From positions 24,237-88,236 of the forward strand of contig MGTD01000018.1 in NCBI GenBank assembly GCA_001799285.1: a DNA stretch of 64,000 bases, read 5' to 3'. Of the stretch, positions 59,704 to 64,000 are shown one piece after another (position 1 is the stretch's first letter; every line of letters starts with the position of its first letter). The notes below the pieces were generated by a model that was not told where the DNA came from, did not search any database, and saw only the letters and a list, made by a program, of their open reading frames with translations. Source of the stretch: Deltaproteobacteria bacterium RIFOXYD12_FULL_56_24. Lineage in GTDB: Bacteria; Desulfobacterota; Desulfobulbia; Desulfobulbales; Desulfurivibrionaceae. The translations under genes and the position numbers were made by a program.

Positions 59704-60858
59704 TTAATTCTGAACGGTTAGGATGGCTGCAACCAGTTCGGCGGTGCGAATCATATCCCGGATATCGATGGATTCCTCGGTGGAGTGCACATGATCCATG
59801 CCGATTCCGATGATAGCGGTCGGCAGTCCCTTACCGTTGAAAATATTGGCATCACTGCCGCCACCAGCTCTTTCGTAGCGGATCTCTCGCTGAAGGGCCG
59901 TGGCGGCGCGCTCAACCCTTAGCAGGATTGAGGCATTGCGGTTAATATTCAGGGCTGGATATTCCGCGGTAAGCTGGAAATCAAGGCGAGGCCGGACCCC
60001 CGGGACGAGCTGGGCATCAGGTTCCGGAGACCACCGGTCGATGACGGCCTGCACCGTATCCTTAATATGCCTGGAAAACTTGGCTAGTTTTTCCGTCGAG
60101 TGGCTCCGGACCTCCCCTTCCACCCGAACGGAATCAGGAATGATGTTGGTCGCAGTGCCCCCGGTGATGCGGCCAATATTGGCGGTGCTTTCCTCGTCAA
60201 GGCGGCCCATTTTCAGCTCGGCAAGGCAACGGGCCGCAAGCTGGATCGCATTGATTCCCCGCTCCGGGTGCAGGCCGGCATGGGCGGCGGCCCCGGTGAT
60301 GGTGAAATGGAAATGGTTGGCTGCCGGGGCGCCGATGATCAGCAGATCAACGCCGGTGCTGTCCAGGGCATAACCCTCCTTGGCGCGAAGCATGGAAAGG
60401 TCCAGGGCCTTGGCCCCACGCAAGCCGACCTCTTCGCAGGTGGTGAAAACCAGATCAAAGGGGAGATGCGGTGTTTGCGCCTCGGTGATGGCGCGGATGG
60501 CCTCGATGAGAATGGCGATGCCCCCTTTGTCGTCCCCCCCGAGGATGGTCTCGCCAGCGCTGAAGAAACGAGTTCCCTCCCGCAACACCTGTATCCCCCT
60601 GGCCGGTTCGACGGTGTCCAGGTGGCAATTGAAAAAAATAAGTTCTCCCGGCAGGGTGCCGGGGAAGTGAATCACCAGATTGTTGGCGTCAGAGCCGGTT
60701 GCCTTGGCCGAGTCATCCTCAAGGGTGACCGCCTCGGGAAACTCCCGGGCAAAGAGGTCTTTGAGAAACAGGGCCATTCCGGCTTCTTCGCCGGAGGGGC
60801 TGTCAATGCTACACATGGCAGTGAAAACCTGGGCAAGGCGTTCGCTGTTGATATTCAT
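59704..60858 (-). CDS. M20/M42 metallopeptidase, PepT-like
   Basis: A probable zinc aminopeptidase/tripeptidase of 384 residues. Metal ligands appear in NCHLDTVEP (His, Asp), TILGGDDKGG (Asp), VFTTCEEVGLRG (Glu pair), ALDSTGVD (Asp) and GMDHVHSTEE (His). The dimerisation (bacterial exopeptidase) domain contains FTITGAAAHAGLHPERGINAI. Length and motifs match the PepT-like M20/M42 group rather than DapE or PepD. AGAGGTG precedes ATG 60858; the long N-terminal extension of the frame (Phe-rich) is not coding. It is transcribed alone, separated from parA by the parS region. Confidence 0.88.
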   Translation of the reverse strand: MNINSERLAQVFTAMCSIDSPSGEEAGMALFLKDLFAREFPEAVTLEDDSAKATGSDANNLVIHFPGTLPGELIFFNCHLDTVEPARGIQVLREGTRFFSAGETILGGDDKGGIAILIEAIRAITEAQTPHLPFDLVFTTCEEVGLRGAKALDLSMLRAKEGYALDSTGVDLLIIGAPAANHFHFTITGAAAHAGLHPERGINAIQLAARCLAELKMGRLDEESTANIGRITGGTATNIIPDSVRVEGEVRSHSTEKLAKFSRHIKDTVQAVIDRWSPEPDAQLVPGVRPRLDFQLTAEYPALNINRNASILLRVERAATALQREIRYERAGGGSDANIFNGKGLPTAIIGIGMDHVHSTEESIDIRDMIRTAELVAAILTVQN

Positions 60859-61161
60859 ACATGCACCTCTGTTTAGTTGTTGCAATAGTGAAAGAAATTG
60901 TTTTATTATTAGGAATAATTCCCAAAAGCTGCTTTTGGTTCCAAAAGTCTGCCCGAGGTTTGCGGACAAGAGTTCTTTGGCTGACAGAGAAAGAGGATAA
61001 TGCACCTGCCGTGACCAGGCGAGAAAATTATCTCGAAAACCAATGGCAGGGGCGGGTTTTGTCTCAACGCTCAAGGGAAAAGGTTTATCGCAACTCATTG
61101 GCAATACGAAGGTTTCGCCTTGCGAAACATAACCGTTCAACAGGATACCGGAGGTGACAGG
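60859..61161. other. Intergenic region
   Basis: No gene is supported. At 61131-61145 the sequence TAACCGTTCAACAGG resembles a PE1 left box, perhaps a decayed remnant, directly before the small rubredoxin-like gene. Confidence 0.4.
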
Positions 61162-61317
61162 ATGGCAATATTCAAATGTGAAAAATGCGGGGCAACCAAA
61201 GAAGGCAGATGCAAACCCAAAAAATGCGCCGATTGCGGCGGCAGTGACTGCATGATCAAGAAGGAGGAAAAGGCCTCGGGCTGCGGGTGCGGGTGCAGTT
61301 GCAAGGCGAAAAAATAA
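61162..61317 (+). CDS. RCKP-type rubredoxin-like small protein
   Basis: The 51 residues carry two CXXC zinc or iron knuckles, FKCEKCGATKEGRCKP and KKCADCGGSDC, plus a Cys-rich tail GCGCGCSCKAKK. The RCKP sequence is the name-giving motif of the RCKP-type rubredoxin-like family. A single metal is expected in the CX2C/CX2C site. GGAGGTGACAGG lies before the ATG. Its function is unknown; small proteins of this family are widespread in anaerobes. Confidence 0.85.
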   Translation: MAIFKCEKCGATKEGRCKPKKCADCGGSDCMIKKEEKASGCGCGCSCKAKK

Positions 61318-61355
61318 CCACTGCGCAAGAATGATTGACTCGTAGGTCATTTTTA

Positions 61356-61409
61356 CACCCAGAGGGTATAAGTTTCGTAGGAGCAGGCAAGCTGCTCAAC
61401 TCAGCTTTA
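61356..61409 (+). repeat. PE2 element adjoining a PE3 copy
   Basis: 54 bp, CACCCAGAGGGTATAAG...AGGAGCAGGCAAG...CTGCTCAACTCAGCTTTA, with both hairpins. It joins directly to the reversed PE3 repeat, so it probably inserted there. Confidence 0.85.
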
Positions 61410-61516
61410 CCGTAGAAACGCAAAGTAGCAAAGTTTTTATCCTTTAATTTCAGGATGTTGTCGTTGCGCCTCTGCGTCTTGGCGTTACGTTTTTCAGTTG
61501 TTACACGATCATCAAG
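61410..61516. repeat. PE3 palindromic repeat, reversed copy
   Basis: Reads CCTCTGCGTCTTGGCGTTACG and TTTTTCAGTTGTTAC on the right; the reverse complement matches the repeat at 46412-46523 over most of its length. Confidence 0.7.
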
Positions 61517-61641
61517 AATGGTTTCTGTGAAGGCTTCCGTTGCTGCGGAGGCCTTTTTTATTTACAGGAATTGCGCCGAGGCGATGCTCTACAAACGGGC
61601 ATTGCGGGAAGTAGCATCGCCGTATAGGATAAACAAAATAG

Positions 61642-61799
61642 GTAACCGTTCTCACCGAGGCGGCCACCAAAACACCAATAACCGCCGGACTGTAACCGTT
61701 CAGCAGTGCCTCAGATTTGGACAAGCGGACCGGCGCTGCGTACCTCGTGTACGTAAGCCTGGCCGATCGTCCGAAGATGTGGTGCTGCTGAACGGTTAC
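61642..61799 (+). repeat. PE1 element, D-type
   Basis: The 158-bp copy has boxes GTAACCGTTC (61642), GTAACCGTTC (61692) and GAACGGTTAC (61790-61799). The target duplication CAAAATAG is exact (61634-61641 and 61800-61807), and a further G matches. The core CGTAC-CTCGT-GTACG is the same as at 4648. Confidence 0.93.
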
Positions 61800-61865
61800 C
61801 AAAATAGGCACCCAAGAGGCAGGTTTGCCGCAGGCAGGGCAACAGATCAGGCAAGGAGGCGGAAG

Positions 61866-63860
61866 ATGAGCGAGGCAGGCAGTCAGACGACGATCCACAC
61901 CATCGTTTTTGAGCCCAGCGGCCGCACGGTGCAGGCCGGGCCGGGGATGTCGATCATCAAGGCGGCCCGCGAGGCAGGGATTCACATCAACGCCTCCTGC
62001 GGCGGCAGCGGGGTGTGCGGCAAATGCAAGGTCATCATTGAAAAGGGCGCGGTTGACGGGGGGCTCAGTGAAAAATTCAGCCCCCAGGAGAGGCAGGGCG
62101 GCTACCGTCAGGCCTGTACCGCAACAATTTCCGGGGATGCTATAATCAGGGTGCCGGAATCATCCGGCCTGAAAAGTGGGGGGTTGGGGACGGCCGTGCC
62201 GCTCAGGCATCGGGCGCGGATGCATGTCTACGACATTGAGGAGCTGCGCGAGCAAGGGATATTTGTTCCCCCAGTGGCCAAACTCTGTCTGAAGGTTCCT
62301 CCGCCCACCGCCAAGGATAACATGGCCGATGCCGGCCGAGTTATCCATCTGCTAAGCATCTGGCACGATGAACACCGGGTGGTGTTCAATCTTGCCGTAT
62401 TGCGGATGCTGCGCAAGGCTCTGCGGGAAAACAATTTCCGGATCACCGTTACCTGTGCTCGGCCGGTCAAGGCCTCGGGCAAATCCTATCTCACCAACAT
62501 CCAGGGCGGCGACTGGACCCACCGCAGCTTCGGCCTTGCCTTTGACATCGGCACCACCTCGGTCTACGGGGTGCTGGTGGATCTGAATTCCGGCAAGGTT
62601 CTGGCCCGGGCCGGAGAATACAACGGCCAGCTGGGCTATGGCGAGGATGTGATCTCTCGGGTCATCGTCGCGGAAAAAAAAGAGGGGTTGGAAAAGATGC
62701 AGGAGCTGGTGGTGGCCACCATCAACAGCATCATCGACACCCTGCTCTCCATGGCCAGGCCCGCGGGCAACGGGGAAAAAGGCAGCATTGGCCGCGAGGA
62801 GATCACCTCCATCACCCTGGCGGGCAACACCACCATGACTCACCTGCTCCTTAAGCTGGAGCCGGATAACATCCGCCGCGCCCCTTACGTGCCGGTCACC
62901 ACCTTTCTGCCGCCCATCCGGGCCACCGACCTGGGCATTCACCTGCCGTCCTCCGCCGTGGCCCTGGTCTACCCGTCCATCTCCAGTTATGTCGGGGGCG
63001 ATATCGTCGCCGGGGTCATGGGTTCGGGCATGTACCGCACCGAACTGGTCACCCTCTATATCGATATCGGCACCAACGCGGAGATCGTCGTCGGCAATCG
63101 GGAATGGCTGGTGTGCGCGGCCTGCTCCGCCGGGCCGGCCTTTGAGGGGGGCGGCATTACCCACGGGATGCGGGCGGCCCTTGGCGCCATCGAGGATTTC
63201 AGCCTAAATCCCCGGACCCTGGAGCCGATGAACATTACCCTGGGCAACAAACCGCCGGTGGGGATCTGCGGCTCAGGATTGCTGGCCATCATCGCCACCC
63301 TGTTTGAGCACGGGGTGGTCGGCAGAAGCGGAAAATTCCGCCGGGATCTCGGCACGGACCGGATCAGGGAAGGGCGCAGCGGCCATGAGTATGTCCTGGT
63401 CTGGCGGGAAGAGGCGGGCACGGACCATGATATCGCCCTCAATGAGGTGGATATCGAAAATTTCATCCGGGCCAAGGCGGCGATCTATGCCGGGATCACC
63501 ACCCTGGTGGAACAGGTGGGGTTGGCCATCACCGATATAGAGCAGGTTATCCTTGCCGGGGCCTTTGGCAGCTATATCGACCTGGATTCGGCCATGACCG
63601 TGGGATTGCTGCCCCAGGTGGATGCCGAGCGGGTGCTCTATGTGGGGAACGGGTCGCTCATGGGCGCCTGGATGAGCGAGATGAGCAACCATATCCGGCG
63701 GGATGTGGTGGAGGTGGTGCGAAAGATGACCAGTTTCGAGCTTTCGGAGATGGCCTCTTTTCAGGAGCAGTACATCGCCTCCCATTTCCTGCCCCATACC
63801 GATTTGGGCCTCTTCCCCCGCGTGGCGGAAAGGCTTGCCGAGATGCGCCGGGAGGATTAA
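61866..63860 (+). CDS. 2Fe-2S ferredoxin / DUF4445 ASKHA-ATPase (corrinoid-activation-like)
   Basis: The 664 residues open with a plant-type 2Fe-2S domain (IKAAREAGIHINASCGGSGVCGKCKV, plus YRQAC). A linker follows, then a large actin-like ATPase domain with FGLAFDIGTTSVYGVLVDL, VLARAGEYNGQLGYGEDVISRV, TLAGNTTMTHLLL, LYIDIGTNAEIVVG, and CGSGLLAII and ILAGAFGSYID. This is the architecture of reductive activators of corrinoid proteins (RACE/RamA-like). No corrinoid protein, methyltransferase or CODH/ACS gene is near. The start is ATG 61866 with GGCGGAAG upstream. Its TAA lies at the edge of the PE1 element that begins at 63857. Confidence 0.9.
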   Translation: MSEAGSQTTIHTIVFEPSGRTVQAGPGMSIIKAAREAGIHINASCGGSGVCGKCKVIIEKGAVDGGLSEKFSPQERQGGYRQACTATISGDAIIRVPESSGLKSGGLGTAVPLRHRARMHVYDIEELREQGIFVPPVAKLCLKVPPPTAKDNMADAGRVIHLLSIWHDEHRVVFNLAVLRMLRKALRENNFRITVTCARPVKASGKSYLTNIQGGDWTHRSFGLAFDIGTTSVYGVLVDLNSGKVLARAGEYNGQLGYGEDVISRVIVAEKKEGLEKMQELVVATINSIIDTLLSMARPAGNGEKGSIGREEITSITLAGNTTMTHLLLKLEPDNIRRAPYVPVTTFLPPIRATDLGIHLPSSAVALVYPSISSYVGGDIVAGVMGSGMYRTELVTLYIDIGTNAEIVVGNREWLVCAACSAGPAFEGGGITHGMRAALGAIEDFSLNPRTLEPMNITLGNKPPVGICGSGLLAIIATLFEHGVVGRSGKFRRDLGTDRIREGRSGHEYVLVWREEAGTDHDIALNEVDIENFIRAKAAIYAGITTLVEQVGLAITDIEQVILAGAFGSYIDLDSAMTVGLLPQVDAERVLYVGNGSLMGAWMSEMSNHIRRDVVEVVRKMTSFELSEMASFQEQYIASHFLPHTDLGLFPRVAERLAEMRRED

Positions 63861-64000
63861 GCGATCACGGGGCAAACCCACAAAGGTCAAATTACCACGG
63901 AACTAGCGGTCACAGGGTGCCGCAGGTTGCGGCGCACCCAGAGGGTATAAGTTTCGCTAGGCAGGCAAGCTGCCAAGCTCAGCTATAAGCGGGACGGCGA
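63857..64000 (+). repeat. PE1 element, C-type, with nested PE2, cut by window edge
   Basis: TTAAGCGATCACGGGGC at the left (G changed to T in the first base), the inner box at 63906 (AGCGGTCACAGGG) and the start of the C-type core. A PE2 element sits at 63935-63987. The right end is outside the window. Confidence 0.88.
63935..63987 (+). repeat. PE2 element nested in PE1
   Basis: CACCCAGAGGGTATAAG...CTAGGCAGGCAAG...CTGCCAAGCTCAGCTATA; the same nested position as at 55522 and 57481. Confidence 0.85.

Larger units (their letters stand above)
61318..61865. other. Repeat-dense intergenic region
   Basis: It contains in order a PE2 copy (61356-61409), the reversed PE3 copy (61410-61516), a gap, and a PE1 copy (61642-61799). 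No gene is supported. The apparent long N-terminal extension of the following gene runs through these repeats and is not used. Confidence 0.8.

Noticed and set aside
61162..61317. RCKP peptide as a metallothionein
   Set aside because: The Cys-rich tail looks similar, but the paired CX2C knuckles and RCKP motif fit the rubredoxin-like family better.
60859..61350. 164-residue N-terminal extension of the M20 peptidase
   Set aside because: Family members begin near MNINSERL; the extension overlaps the RCKP gene on the other strand and has no ribosome site.
19797..61799. PE1 as REP elements of RAYT (tyrosine transposase) type
   Set aside because: REP sequences lack target duplications and usually have GTAG-type tetranucleotide guides. 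The exact 8-bp duplications point to a DDE-type transposition.
61455..61865. N-terminal extension of the ASKHA protein
   Set aside because: It runs through PE3 and PE1 repeats, and its first residues are the typical translation of the PE3 repeat. The ferredoxin domain begins right after ATG 61866, which has a ribosome site.
1..64000. PE1 copies read as CRISPR repeats or as attC sites
   Set aside because: Spacing is irregular, with whole genes between copies. Copies have their own target duplications and no integrase or Cas gene is present.

Overview
The window looks like a chromosomal segment of a Gram-negative, anaerobic, metal- or sulfur-respiring bacterium of the Desulfobacterota / former Deltaproteobacteria. 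The evidence is a complete type II secretion operon, about 98 CXXCH haem motifs plus four wider-spaced ones in eleven cytochromes and one sensor kinase, a selenocysteine tRNA, a GspA/GspB pair, a spd-type EF-G, an eukaryote-like HisA, and parAB with a canonical parS site. No phage, plasmid backbone, rRNA, CRISPR array or intact insertion sequence was seen. The genus cannot be fixed from this sequence alone.

Layout: 1-4200 holds, on the minus strand, a cut-off small gene, hisA, a P-loop ATPase and fusA. 4815-19691 is a type II secretion operon in the order gspC-D-E-F-G-H-I-J-K-L-M-N-A-B. 19993-26237 (plus) is a first outer-membrane electron conduit set: a 10-haem cytochrome, a thioredoxin-like/TPR protein, a CHRD protein, a beta-barrel, a 10-haem cytochrome and an 8-haem lipoprotein. 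26274-39226 (minus) is a nine-gene cytochrome operon. In transcription order it reads 9-haem lipoprotein, beta-barrel, 7-haem lipoprotein, 8-haem lipoprotein, 8-haem periplasmic cytochrome, membrane-anchored 8-haem cytochrome, cytochrome b/c fusion, NHL-repeat protein and a 20-haem cytochrome. Together these could carry electrons from quinol to the cell exterior. 39549-42514 holds a Phd/PIN toxin-antitoxin pair, a DUF4143 ATPase and a DUF1566 lipoprotein. 42641-49803 holds an MtrC/OmcA-type decahaem lipoprotein divergent from a PhnD-like binding protein, a histidine kinase with a haem motif in its sensor domain, and a sigma-54 response regulator. 49813-64000 is mostly housekeeping: an MFS carrier, tRNA-Sec, glyQ, an FG-GAP protein, a phosphatase, pyrD-pyrK, parB-parA-parS, an M20 peptidase, a rubredoxin-like peptide and a 2Fe-2S/ASKHA ATPase.

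The most unusual content is a dense family of palindromic repeats, called PE1 here. Full units are about 153 bp, begin and end GTAA(C/G)...(C/G)TTAC, and are flanked by 8-bp target duplications in nearly every intact copy, as expected of non-autonomous elements moved by an IS66-family transposase. At least twelve copies plus fragments occur. Three lie inside the gsp operon and one just before gspC, one supplies the stop codon of parA, and one is inserted in frame (162 bp, 54 codons) just after the signal peptide of a multihaem cytochrome. A second, 54-bp element (PE2) is nested inside PE1 copies and is itself inserted in frame in the signal peptide of another cytochrome. Hairpin arms in both families change in a compensatory way between copies.

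How the genes may work together (inference): quinol oxidation by the cytochrome b/c protein feeds periplasmic multihaem cytochromes, which pass electrons through two barrel/lipoprotein conduits and possibly the decahaem protein to the outside. The neighbouring type II system is the usual exporter of such cytochromes, and the haem-containing kinase with its sigma-54 regulator is a candidate controller.
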